Positions 8,184 to 15,644 of a stretch of DNA of 20,089 nucleotides are shown one piece after another; the stretch's first letter is position 1, and each line of letters starts with the position of its first letter. This DNA comes from a bacterium. GTDB taxonomy: Bacteria > CG03. Position numbers and translations under genes: made by a program. The DNA is taken from the NCBI GenBank assembly GCA_013791675.1, contig VMTI01000008.1, forward strand, positions 1-20,089, in the 5' to 3' direction. Below the pieces are notes generated by a model, which had not been told where the DNA came from, searched no databases, and saw only the letters and a list, made by a program, of their open reading frames with translations.

Positions 8184-8516
8184 TTATTTACAGATAACTT
8201 CTTTTACGTAGACTCTGTTACCCGATTTTATATCAATTTCATTGCTCCCGCAATCAGGGCACGCGAATTGAGTGGCTTCCTCTATTGTTTTTCCGCAGTT
8301 CGGGCATATAAGGGTAGGGGCTTCCTTTTCAAATATCAGCTCGGCTCCCTGCCATTTTTTTTCCGGAAAGATATGGTCCTCAAAGGAATGGCGGAGAAAA
8401 TTAATATCAAAACCGGACGCTTCTCCTACGACAATTATGATCTTGCGGGGGTTCCCGCCTTTAATTTTTTCTTCGATTTCTTTTGCAAGGGGTCTTGCAA
8501 TACTCAATTCGTGCAT
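8184..8516 (-). CDS. hypA: hydrogenase nickel chaperone HypA
   Basis: HypA delivers nickel, with HypB, to the [NiFe] hydrogenase large subunit before its C-terminal cleavage. The 110-residue protein has the family's start MHELS, in which H2 is the nickel ligand, and a zinc site made of CPNC (71-74) and CPDC (86-89). The length is normal. A good Shine-Dalgarno (AGGAG on the minus strand, at 8522-8526) precedes the ATG by five bases and lies inside the end of hycI, which overlaps by 13 bases. No hypB, C, D, E or F is present in the window, so the rest of the maturation set must be elsewhere. Confidence 0.94.
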   Translation of the reverse strand: MHELSIARPLAKEIEEKIKGGNPRKIIIVVGEASGFDINFLRHSFEDHIFPEKKWQGAELIFEKEAPTLICPNCGKTIEEATQFACPDCGSNEIDIKSGNRVYVKEVICK

Positions 8517-8986
8517 TTTAACTCCTTCAGTTTTCCTATAAAGAATTCCGCAATCTCATCCGCGCTTTTTTTTACCTGTGGGCAAATGTCGGCCCCTATA
8601 GATGTGTCAGACGCCTGTATTCCCACGAGATATACTCTTTTTCCCGCTTCTTTGAAAAACCGGTCAATCATCTTCAAACTTAGAGAATGTGTGGAAATGC
8701 CCTGTGAGTTAAGTTTATCCAGAGCCGCGATTTTTATCTGTCCGGTTTCTTCATTTCCTGATAAGGCGTCAACAATGAAAACCAGATTTTCATCTCTGCC
8801 GGTTATTTTGAATATATGATTTTCAATCGCCATCCCCGCGTCTATAAATTTTTCGCTGTATTTATCCATTCCTTTTCTCACTGTGTAAATACCCGCGCTG
8901 TCATCACCCCTTAACTCATTGCCTATTCCCACGACGATAAAATCACTATCAATAAGATTGTCGAGTTCTTTTAAGGGGCTTGTCAC
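8504..8986 (-). CDS. hycI: hydrogenase maturation protease, HycI/HyaD family
   Basis: This M52-family endopeptidase removes the C-terminal peptide of the hydrogenase large subunit after nickel insertion. The 160-residue protein has GIGNELRGDDSAG at 20-32, with D29 matching the nickel-sensing aspartate of E. coli HycI, a second aspartate at D73 (IVDA) and a histidine at H100 (STHSLSL). The start codon is GTG at 8986; an in-frame stop upstream (the stop of the NuoI-like gene) rules out a longer form. No Shine-Dalgarno is visible, and the gene follows 18 bases after the preceding stop. Its presence agrees with the 34-residue tail seen on the large subunit in the same operon, which makes that protein its likely substrate. 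Confidence 0.92.
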   Translation of the reverse strand: MTSPLKELDNLIDSDFIVVGIGNELRGDDSAGIYTVRKGMDKYSEKFIDAGMAIENHIFKITGRDENLVFIVDALSGNEETGQIKIAALDKLNSQGISTHSLSLKMIDRFFKEAGKRVYLVGIQASDTSIGADICPQVKKSADEIAEFFIGKLKELKCTN

Positions 8987-9004
8987 AGAATGAGAGGGAT
9001 GATA

Positions 9005-9601
9005 TCAGAGAGAATCATAGATGTTTATCCGGTGCCTGCATTTCGGGCATAGGAGGGCAAACAGGTCATCTCTTTTATCAAGGCTGATTTTCTTTTTTGT
9101 ATCCTCGGTCAAGCCGAGAGCTTTAAGTTTTTCATTAAATATCGCGAGATTCGCGGGCTGTTTTTCACGTAATTTTTCAAGCATCCATTTCACATGTTCC
9201 CTCGTGGATATTATAGCGCCGCAGGATTCGCATAAAAGGAGGTCACATTCTTTTTCCGCGCGCATCAGCTTTCTGTCAAAACCCGCGAGCTCAAATTCCG
9301 GCACCATTTTAACCCCGTTTTCCGTGGTGCAGATACGCTCACACTCTCCGCACATTATACAATCGTCGTAGCGCCATATTATTTTTCTCTTTCCTGTTTC
9401 AGTATCGTTTATTTCTTTGATGGCTCCGGCAGGGCACCATTTTACGCATCCGCCGCATCCGACGCATGTGTCCTGAGGTTCGGGCTTCCCCTTGTAGCGC
9501 GGATGGATTTTCGCCGGCCCGAAAGGATATCTGACCGTGGCGGCAGGGCTGAAAAAGGATGTGAGCGCTTCTTTAAGTTCTCTGAGTTTTGGATATTTCA
9601 T
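9005..9601 (-). CDS. NuoI/HycF-like ferredoxin subunit of group 4 hydrogenase
   Basis: This peripheral electron-transfer subunit carries two [4Fe-4S] clusters. It should pass electrons toward the NuoB-like small subunit. Cluster motifs are C46-C49-C52-C56 and C81-C84-C87-C91. The N-terminus (LKEALTSFFSPAATVRYPFG) matches the membrane-proximal lead of NuoI/HycF proteins. The C-terminus carries two further CxxC pairs, C124-C127 (CESC) and C185-C188 (CPKC), as in E. coli HycF, which probably hold a zinc or other metal ion. Length 198 residues. The start overlaps the MrpG-CBS gene by four bases (ATGA). In this operon it is separated from the other catalytic-arm genes by the whole Mrp module. Some MBH-type clusters also place the NuoI-like gene last. 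Confidence 0.9.
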   Translation of the reverse strand: MKYPKLRELKEALTSFFSPAATVRYPFGPAKIHPRYKGKPEPQDTCVGCGGCVKWCPAGAIKEINDTETGKRKIIWRYDDCIMCGECERICTTENGVKMVPEFELAGFDRKLMRAEKECDLLLCESCGAIISTREHVKWMLEKLREKQPANLAIFNEKLKALGLTEDTKKKISLDKRDDLFALLCPKCRHRINIYDSL

Positions 9602-10308
9602 TTTTTTCTTTTTTTACCCGACGTGAGGATATGCATTATATCGCGCCTTGAAACTATCCCCACCACTTTTCCGTTTTTAGTTATGGGCACGCGGCGGAAT
9701 TTGCCTTCAGAAAGCACAGCGGCAATTATATTGATGTCTGTTTCAGATGAAAAAGCCGTGACTTTAGCGCTCATAGCGTCCCGGACCTTCGCTGTCTTAA
9801 TATTGTTTTTGTTCGTGTAGTCTATTATATCTTTTTCTGATATTATGCCGGATATGCTGCCGTCGGGATCCACAACAGGCATTCCGGTTATTTTCATTTC
9901 TACCAGAAGGTCAACGGCGTCCTGAAGCGATGTATCGGGGCTGACGATTATTACATCTTTCTTCATAACATCATGGGCGGTTATGAGAGATACTGTGCCG
10001 TATTGGTCGCAGCAGCTTTTTTCCCAGAGTTTTACTCCGGATTTATAGGCGCCTCTTGCCAGAGCATGCGCGGACGTGGGGGATGTGACTAGTATGAAAA
10101 TTACGCACAAAAAAGCTTTAATGCCGAGAGGCGATATTCCCGCGTTTATCAGCACTCCAAGAAGTATTAAACAGGTTCCCATTGTCACGCATTTAGTGGC
10201 CGCCTGGAGCCTGTTGTAAATATCGGGAAGCCTGGTCATTCCTATGCATCCGAAAAGGTTGAAAATCATGCCAATCGCGATGACAGTATAACTTATAATT
10301 TCAGTCAT
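9598..10308 (-). CDS. mrpG: MrpG-type antiporter subunit fused to a CBS-domain pair
   Basis: Residues 1 to about 95 are a complete MrpG/MnhG/PhaG subunit: three membrane helices, with MTRLPDIYNRLQAATK (24-39), GTCLILLG and the closing LVTSPTSAHALARGAY. After a short link with CC at 99-100, residues about 111-228 form a pair of CBS domains: ITAHDVMKKDVIIVSPDTSL, GIISEKDI, then VRDAMSAKVTAFSS and GIVSRRDIM. Both carry the S/T-x-x-D pattern (S157/D160, S220/D223) that often contacts an adenine nucleotide's ribose. Ordinary MrpG is about 100-130 residues and ends after the membrane part. The frame is continuous, with no sign of a sequencing join. The CBS pair should face the cytoplasm and may tune ion transport to the AMP/ATP or NAD state; this is inferred. 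A three-base gap separates it from mrpF. Confidence 0.92.
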   Translation of the reverse strand: MTEIISYTVIAIGMIFNLFGCIGMTRLPDIYNRLQAATKCVTMGTCLILLGVLINAGISPLGIKAFLCVIFILVTSPTSAHALARGAYKSGVKLWEKSCCDQYGTVSLITAHDVMKKDVIIVSPDTSLQDAVDLLVEMKITGMPVVDPDGSISGIISEKDIIDYTNKNNIKTAKVRDAMSAKVTAFSSETDINIIAAVLSEGKFRRVPITKNGKVVGIVSRRDIMHILTSGKKRKK

Positions 10309-10311
10309 AAT

Positions 10312-10569
10312 TTATTCATCAAATCCTTTGCCTTCCAGGTGTTTTGCCAGAGCAATGATGCCGATAAAGGAAAGAAGGCTCCATGCTATAGCTATGTTCA
10401 TATAGAAATCCTTGCCGGTGACAAGCGCGATAACAGCGCAGAAGCCCACCACAATAATGCCCAGTATGTCTATCGCCATGGCCCTGTCCGGCGGAGTCGG
10501 CCCCCTGCCTATACGCCATAGGCACAGGGCGCAGCAGAGCAGAAGGTTAATGTAAAAAAATGTTATCAT
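10312..10569 (-). CDS. mrpF: Mrp antiporter subunit MrpF
   Basis: This 85-residue membrane protein has three helices, typical of MrpF/MnhF/MbhB. The conserved loop GPTPPDRAMAIDILG (23-37) holds the two aspartates, D28 and D34, that mark the family. In MBH and Mrp complexes the E, F and G subunits form the sodium- or proton-translocating end of the machine. It overlaps mrpE by four bases at its start and lies three bases before mrpG. The length is normal. Confidence 0.93.
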   Translation of the reverse strand: MITFFYINLLLCCALCLWRIGRGPTPPDRAMAIDILGIIVVGFCAVIALVTGKDFYMNIAIAWSLLSFIGIIALAKHLEGKGFDE

Positions 10570-11051
10570 TCAAAAATCCTCTCAATAATCTTTTCAAATT
10601 TTCCCACTATTATATCAGTGGCTTTTGCGGAGTCCCTGCTTTTGACATCTATCCAGTGGACATAGATAAATTCTCCGGCGATATCAATGCTGAGGGTTCC
10701 CGGAGTAAGGGTTATTGAATTGCATAAAGCCGCCCTTGCCGCTCTGGATTTAAGACGCGTTCGCACCTTGACTATTCCCGGATTGATGGGAAGGTCGGGA
10801 TGGAGAACACGGTACATAACATCAAAGTTCGCGAGAATAATATGATAGCCAAGCACCGGAATATAATAAAGAGCCCATAGCCACCGTCTTATATCCATGA
10901 ATTTTTCCGGAGTTTCCGCGAAATAATTCCCGAAAAGCAGGGCGGTGATAAGAGCGACAACCGCTCCCGCCGCGACGTTCTGCATATCAAGAGATGCCAC
11001 AAGAAGCATCCACAGCAGGAAGGCAAATGTGAAAACTATTGTTTTTTTCAT
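10566..11051 (-). CDS. mrpE: Mrp antiporter subunit MrpE
   Basis: This 161-residue MrpE/MnhE/MbhA subunit has two or three membrane helices in the first 75 residues (FTFAFLLWMLLVASL, VVALITALLFGNYF, LWALYYIPVLGYHIILANF). A soluble C-terminal domain follows with the family's VKVRTRLKSRAARAAL, NSITLTPGTLSIDI and YVHWIDV. In solved Mrp and MBH complexes this domain lies on the cytoplasmic side at the far end of the antiporter. It overlaps both neighbours by four bases (ATGA), consistent with coupled translation in fixed ratio. Confidence 0.93.
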   Translation of the reverse strand: MKKTIVFTFAFLLWMLLVASLDMQNVAAGAVVALITALLFGNYFAETPEKFMDIRRWLWALYYIPVLGYHIILANFDVMYRVLHPDLPINPGIVKVRTRLKSRAARAALCNSITLTPGTLSIDIAGEFIYVHWIDVKSRDSAKATDIIVGKFEKIIERIFE

Positions 11052-12532
11052 TGAATTATTTTTCCGTATTCGGGCCCGGCCAGTAAGGCGTCAACGGCGG
11101 GCTGAAGCACTTTGTTTTTTATTTGAGGAAGCATGATGAAAGAAGCCGCTATGCACAGGACAGCCAGTATCACGACGCTGGCGGACATCATAAAAGGAGC
11201 TTCTTTCACGTTTTTGTGTTTTTCGGCAATCTTTCCGAAGAAGGCGAGCTTCTGCACTTTCATAAAAGAGGAAAGCGTAAGAATACTTCCGGCCACTGCC
11301 CATAGGGCGAAACCCGTGTGCCCGGCTTGAACGCAGGCGAGTATGATAATCAGTTTTGAAAAGAAACCGTTAAAAGGAGGTATGCCGGCAATGCTGAGAG
11401 ACGCTATAAATGAAGTGGCTCCGGTTACAGGCATTACTTTGTTAAGGCCGCCCATTTCATTCAAATCTCTCGTCCCAAGTCTGTATGCGACAGCGCCGGA
11501 GTTAAGGAACAGTAATGATTTGAATATTGAGTGATTGATCAAGTGAAAGAGTCCCCCCATTATTCCCAATGGCGTGCCCAACCCTATTCCCAGTATGATG
11601 TAGCCTATTTGTGAGACGGAATGATACGCGAAAAGTCTTTTCATGTCTGTCTGGCCCAGAGCGAGAAGCACCCCGGCCATTATGGAAATTATACCAAGAG
11701 GGGCAAGCATTGAAATATCCGCGGCGAATACATTCATAATTACGCGGGTCATTGTGTAGATACCCAGAGTTTTTATAAGAACGCCGCTTAGCATTGCCGA
11801 TACGGGGGCGGGCGCCGCGGGATGCGCGTCCGGCAGCCAGGCGTGGAATGGTATAACTGCCGCTTTTATGGAGAAAGCTATTATGAAAAGAAAAAGCGAG
11901 AATTTAAGCAGGGGAGATTGCCCCGAAGCCGCTATCGCCTGTGATATGTGCGCCATATTCAGGACGCCGAATTTTGAATAAAGTATGGCTATGGCAAGCA
12001 GTATGAAAGTTGAGGCGATGCCGCCCATTACCATATATTTAAATGAGGCTTCCAGTTCTTCCGCTTCCGTGCCGAAGCCGACCAGGGCGTAGGATGATAT
12101 TGAGGCTATTTCAATAAAAACAAAGAGGTTGAAGAAATCTCCGGACAAGAGGGCCCCGTTCATGCCTGCGAGCATAAGAAGAAACAGGCTGTAATAATGC
12201 CGCTTGGACGTATATTGGTTCATGTAGTTTATTGAGTAAAGCGTTGCGCAGAAAGCTATGATATTAACGACTGCTAACATCAGTACGGTGAAGCCGTCCG
12301 CCACGAGAGTTATTCCGAGAGGGATAGGCACGATAGGCCACCCGCCGATAGAGTAGGAGCCGTTAATACCGAAGGAAGTTACGGCGACCGCCGCAAGCGC
12401 CAGTGTTATAAGGTTAGATAGAATATCGGATATGGTATTTCGCAGAGCCGTGTTTTTTATGGACGCATTTAAAGCGGCTATGATAAAAGCCCCCCCAAGC
12501 GGCAGCAGAATCAAGTATATATATCTTTCCAT
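11048..12532 (-). CDS. mrpD: Mrp antiporter subunit MrpD (NuoM/N-like)
   Basis: This 494-residue, roughly 14-helix proton-conducting transporter is related to complex I NuoL/M/N. The residues thought to carry protons are intact: E141 in helix 5 (NLFVFIEIASISSYALVGF, residues 135-153), K223 in helix 7 (FSIKAAVIPFHAWLPDAHPAAP) and the HSVSQIGYIILG histidine motif in helix 8. In MBH-type hydrogenases the equivalent MbhH subunit is the likely proton path next to the NuoH-like arm. Eight bases separate it from mrpC and no strong Shine-Dalgarno is visible. It overlaps mrpE by four bases. This appears to be the fully equipped one of the two large antiporter-like subunits in this operon. Confidence 0.95.
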   Translation of the reverse strand: MERYIYLILLPLGGAFIIAALNASIKNTALRNTISDILSNLITLALAAVAVTSFGINGSYSIGGWPIVPIPLGITLVADGFTVLMLAVVNIIAFCATLYSINYMNQYTSKRHYYSLFLLMLAGMNGALLSGDFFNLFVFIEIASISSYALVGFGTEAEELEASFKYMVMGGIASTFILLAIAILYSKFGVLNMAHISQAIAASGQSPLLKFSLFLFIIAFSIKAAVIPFHAWLPDAHPAAPAPVSAMLSGVLIKTLGIYTMTRVIMNVFAADISMLAPLGIISIMAGVLLALGQTDMKRLFAYHSVSQIGYIILGIGLGTPLGIMGGLFHLINHSIFKSLLFLNSGAVAYRLGTRDLNEMGGLNKVMPVTGATSFIASLSIAGIPPFNGFFSKLIIILACVQAGHTGFALWAVAGSILTLSSFMKVQKLAFFGKIAEKHKNVKEAPFMMSASVVILAVLCIAASFIMLPQIKNKVLQPAVDALLAGPEYGKIIQ

Positions 12533-12540
12533 TTTTTATT

Positions 12541-12888
12541 TCAGCCTTTCAGTTTCCTTATTTTTGTTATATCAAATGTGCCGTAGCGTTCATAGATTCT
12601 GACGCATATTGCCACCATTAACGCTGTTACCGCCAGGCCTATTACTATAGCGGTGAGCACCATCGCCTGAGGCATCGGGTCAACGCTGCTTAAAGCAAAA
12701 TTTTCCACATCCATTGTTTTGTCCAGAATAGGCGCGATACCGTTTTTCCGGTAACCTATGAGGATTATAAAAAGGTTAACCGCATAGTCCATGATAATAA
12801 AACCCAGAACGATTTTTATCAGGTTTTTTTTGCAGCAGATGCCGTAAAGGCCCACGACAAAAAGCGCCAGGCACATAACATATATCAT
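12541..12888 (-). CDS. mrpC: Mrp antiporter subunit MrpC (NuoK-like)
   Basis: This 115-residue, three-helix subunit is homologous to complex I NuoK and MBH subunit MbhG. The canonical MrpC signature VDPMPQAMVLTAIVIGLA (69-86) is present and follows the extramembrane loop. Helices cover about 2-18, 23-46 and 73-97. It starts within the stop codon of mrpB (TAATG, one shared base). The gene order B-C-D matches standard mrp operons, which supports the assignment over a true NuoK. Confidence 0.95.
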   Translation of the reverse strand: MIYVMCLALFVVGLYGICCKKNLIKIVLGFIIMDYAVNLFIILIGYRKNGIAPILDKTMDVENFALSSVDPMPQAMVLTAIVIGLAVTALMVAICVRIYERYGTFDITKIRKLKG

Positions 12889-13373
12889 TATTTTTTCACC
12901 ATCTTTAATTTATCTCCTTCCAGAATAACACGGGTTATGGACAGGACAAAGAACACAAGAAACAGTCCCGCCATGACTTTCAGGGCGATTGCGATGTTGT
13001 AAAGAGGTATAGTGCCGCCGCTTAATATATTAAAATGATTGTCCGGATTCGTTGTGATGAAATTTCTGAAGAAGATACCTCTTATGTAAAGTCCCGCCCA
13101 GGCGATAGACAGAAAAGAAAGCGCGCCGATTGATTCAATTAAAGCTCCTCTCCTGCGTGGGGTTATTTTCAATATGCGTTCTTTGCCGAAGGCAAGCATT
13201 ATCAAAATAAATACAGCGGCGAGGATTACGCCTCCCGCAAAGCCGCCCCCCGGCGTAAGGTGGCCGTAGATTACTATGTAACAGCCGAAGACGAATATGA
13301 ATCCTTCCAATATGCCGCAGACAGTCTTGACTATTTCGCTCATACCGGTTGTTGCGTTATTATTATCAGTCAT
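12888..13373 (-). CDS. mrpB: Mrp antiporter subunit MrpB (MnhB domain)
   Basis: This 161-residue membrane protein has four predicted helices and the MnhB-family motif GHLTPGGGFAGGVILAA (37-53). It is the counterpart of MbhF in MBH complexes. Residues 1-17 form a short hydrophilic lead, and the first helix begins near residue 18. It overlaps the MbhD/E-type gene by eight bases at its start and mrpC by one base at its end. The assignment rests on the GGGFAGG motif and the gene order. Confidence 0.92.
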   Translation of the reverse strand: MTDNNNATTGMSEIVKTVCGILEGFIFVFGCYIVIYGHLTPGGGFAGGVILAAVFILIMLAFGKERILKITPRRRGALIESIGALSFLSIAWAGLYIRGIFFRNFITTNPDNHFNILSGGTIPLYNIAIALKVMAGLFLVFFVLSITRVILEGDKLKMVKK

Positions 13374-13890
13374 TTTTGGCTTTTCTCCTCAGGATTGTTA
13401 TCGCGCCCGTAATAGCGGCGAAAAGTATGGTCGCTTCGCCGAGGGTGTCATATGCGCGGTAATCAAGAATAACGGAAGTTACTATGTTCGCGGCGCCTGT
13501 ATCAGTGAGCCCCCGGCTAAGATATGGCAACGCCACTTTGCTCGCGCCCGTTCCGAATTCCGGCATAGTTCTTATGGCGTCAGCGGCAATTATGAAGAAG
13601 ACGAGCAGAAGAACTAAGTTCATGGCAAAAGGAAGAAATTCTCTGGTATCTCCTATTATGTGTATGTCGCGTGAAATGGTTACACGTATAAGTATAATCA
13701 GCGTGAGTATTTCTATAACCACCTGCACGATAGCTATGTCCGGCGCGCGCAGAATCAAAAATATTACCGAAAGCATAAATCCCACAGCGCCGACGGCTAT
13801 GACGGATGAGAGAAGGTCTTTGGACTCAAGGGCGATAATGGAGCCCAGGATCATCAGGGTCAAAAGTGAAAGAATCATTGTTTCAGTCAT
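13366..13890 (-). CDS. MbhD-MbhE fusion, equal to the MrpA C-terminal region
   Basis: This 174-residue membrane protein has an MbhD (DUF4040) part at about 10-75 (ALESKDLLSSVIAVGAV, LRAPDIAIVQVVIEILTLIIL) and an MbhE part at about 85-170 with the hallmark VILDYRAYDTLGEATILFAA. In usual Mrp antiporters these two segments are the C-terminus of MrpA; in MBH they are separate genes mbhD and mbhE. Here they form one ORF split off from the NuoL-like ORF just upstream, which overlaps it by four bases. A family glutamine/glutamate near the MbhD helix may take part in ion passage, but I cannot assign it with confidence. There is no sign of a recent frameshift, because each ORF has its own start and a regular ATGA junction. 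Confidence 0.88.
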   Translation of the reverse strand: MTETMILSLLTLMILGSIIALESKDLLSSVIAVGAVGFMLSVIFLILRAPDIAIVQVVIEILTLIILIRVTISRDIHIIGDTREFLPFAMNLVLLLVFFIIAADAIRTMPEFGTGASKVALPYLSRGLTDTGAANIVTSVILDYRAYDTLGEATILFAAITGAITILRRKAKND

Positions 13891-15644
13891 AGGGCAAAAA
13901 ATATAATAATTCCTCCGGCAAAAATCCAGGTCAGGTAGTTGCTGAGAACGCCTGTGTGAAAATATCTTAATATGCCGATAATATAGAACAACCCCAGCTT
14001 GGTCATTTCATAAAGGTCAAATACTTTTTTATCAGCAAGGCGGAATATCTGCCGGAAGGGAAATATGTTTTCTATGCTTGCGTAGAATGTCACGCCTGAA
14101 ACCCTCATTTCAGGAGCAACCATATAGCCGCCGATAAAACTTCCTGTTCTGCGGGTTTTGACTCCCGACATCCAATAAATTAAAAGCCCTGTTATTATAC
14201 CCGCGAGCATGAGAACCGTAGCTCCCCCGGGAGACCATGAACCCCTGATTCCCGCCAGAGCATTCGCGCCGAATATGGGCTTGATAAATATATTTACGGC
14301 GAATATGCCCAGCAAAATACATGCAAGCGAAAGTATCATCTGGGGGAACACAAGAGAAAATTTTTCTCTATTGCCGGGGGCTATCCTGCCGATAGAAGGA
14401 GATGATGAGCCCAAAAATATCGCGTGAAGAAGTTTCATAAAAGAAGCCAGCGTCAGTCCCGAACCGAAAAGGGCAGCCAGCAGGCACAACATTGTCAACA
14501 GCGGATAATCCTTTGTGTTAGCTCCGAGTATGCCCTGATAAATCAGCCATTTTGAGTAGAAGCCGTTAAGGGGGGGTATGCCGGATATTGCGAGTGAAGC
14601 TATAAGCATGGATATAAAAGTAAAGGGCAGTAATTTTGCCAGCCCGCCGAGCTCTTCAAGATGGTCGCTGCCTGTTGTTTTTTCAACCTGTCCCGTCCCG
14701 AGAAACAGCGCGCATTTGTAGATGGCATGGTTGACCATATGAAAGAAGCCCCCTATCAGGCCGAGGGGCGTTCCCGACGCTATTCCCATTACCATATAGC
14801 CTACCTGCGAAACCGCGTGATAGGATAAAAGTTTTTTTGCGTTATGCTGGGTCAGGGCCATAAATACAGCGCATATTATTGTAAGCGCGCCTATAAGCAT
14901 TACGGCAATTCTTGCTTCAGGAGGGAAGGGCAGGAATTGAAACATCCTTACCATCAGATATATCCCTAAAATTTTATCAAGCGCCGCGGGAATAAAGGCG
15001 GTTACCGGTAGCGGAGCTTTGTCCGCGCAGCCGGGTATCCATGTGTGAAGAGGCATTCCTCCCGCTTTCGCGAGCGCCGCAGACAGGAGGCATATCGCGG
15101 CCAGGCCCGACCATGGCGCTGGCCCCATTGAGAATGTGCCTGTTGAGGAGAAAATTATAGCAATACCCAAAATAAGCAAAGAGTCGCTTCCTCCGAGTAT
15201 TATCATCGTTTTTTTTGCCGCGGCATTTGCGGCAGGTTCAAGCTGCATCATCAGGAACAGGGCCGTGCCGGATATCCCCCAGAATACTGTAAAAAGAATC
15301 CAGTTTGCTGAAATCACTATGCCGAAAGAAGACGCCAGAGTTAAAAAGAAATAGGAAAAATATCTGTTCAGTTTCCTGTTTATGAATCCGGACGAGTATA
15401 TTGCGAGCAGCGCCCCGAAAAAAGCAATGAGGAAATATACCGCCTTGGAGATATTATCGGTCAGAAGATAGGTTTGAGTAAATACGCCGGATTCCGGCGC
15501 GAGAAGGCCGAAAATAGAAATTACAAATACAGTTATTGCCGAGGCCAGCGCCGCAGGCACTATCAATTTACGTTTATCCGGAAGAACAAAAAATAAGACC
15601 GCCAGCCCCGCGCAGAGTTTAATAGGAAAGAGCATATCTATCAT
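13887..15644 (-). CDS. NuoL/MrpA-N/HyfB-like antiporter subunit lacking the helix-5 glutamate
   Basis: This 585-residue protein is the second large antiporter-like subunit. It has the helix-7 lysine K193 (LAKAGGMPLHTWIPG), K224 in the next helix (ALDKILGIY) and the HAVSQVGYMVMG and FHMVNHAIYKCALFL motifs. Where the family normally has a glutamate in helix 5 (F-W/I-E), this protein reads FWGIS with G123 (codon at 15276-15278). The C-terminal 110 residues include an amphipathic segment and a final helix (FHTGVLSNYLTWIF), as in NuoL and HyfB/HycC lateral helices. By position and the following MbhDE gene it stands in for the N-terminal part of MrpA. It overlaps the large-subunit gene by four bases. 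It may have a structural role or a changed ion path. Confidence 0.88.
   Translation of the reverse strand: MIDMLFPIKLCAGLAVLFFVLPDKRKLIVPAALASAITVFVISIFGLLAPESGVFTQTYLLTDNISKAVYFLIAFFGALLAIYSSGFINRKLNRYFSYFFLTLASSFGIVISANWILFTVFWGISGTALFLMMQLEPAANAAAKKTMIILGGSDSLLILGIAIIFSSTGTFSMGPAPWSGLAAICLLSAALAKAGGMPLHTWIPGCADKAPLPVTAFIPAALDKILGIYLMVRMFQFLPFPPEARIAVMLIGALTIICAVFMALTQHNAKKLLSYHAVSQVGYMVMGIASGTPLGLIGGFFHMVNHAIYKCALFLGTGQVEKTTGSDHLEELGGLAKLLPFTFISMLIASLAISGIPPLNGFYSKWLIYQGILGANTKDYPLLTMLCLLAALFGSGLTLASFMKLLHAIFLGSSSPSIGRIAPGNREKFSLVFPQMILSLACILLGIFAVNIFIKPIFGANALAGIRGSWSPGGATVLMLAGIITGLLIYWMSGVKTRRTGSFIGGYMVAPEMRVSGVTFYASIENIFPFRQIFRLADKKVFDLYEMTKLGLFYIIGILRYFHTGVLSNYLTWIFAGGIIIFFAL

Noticed and set aside
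8109..8819. 236-residue plus-strand open frame opposite hypA and hycI
   Set aside because: It is very rich in phenylalanine, has no recognisable motif, and lies opposite two genes with clear catalytic and metal-binding residues; it is a shadow of the minus-strand codons.
13880..13900. Recent frameshift breaking MrpA into two pieces
   Set aside because: The two ORFs meet in a regular ATGA overlap, the first ends with a normal NuoL-type C-terminal helix, and MbhD/E are separate genes in MBH systems too.
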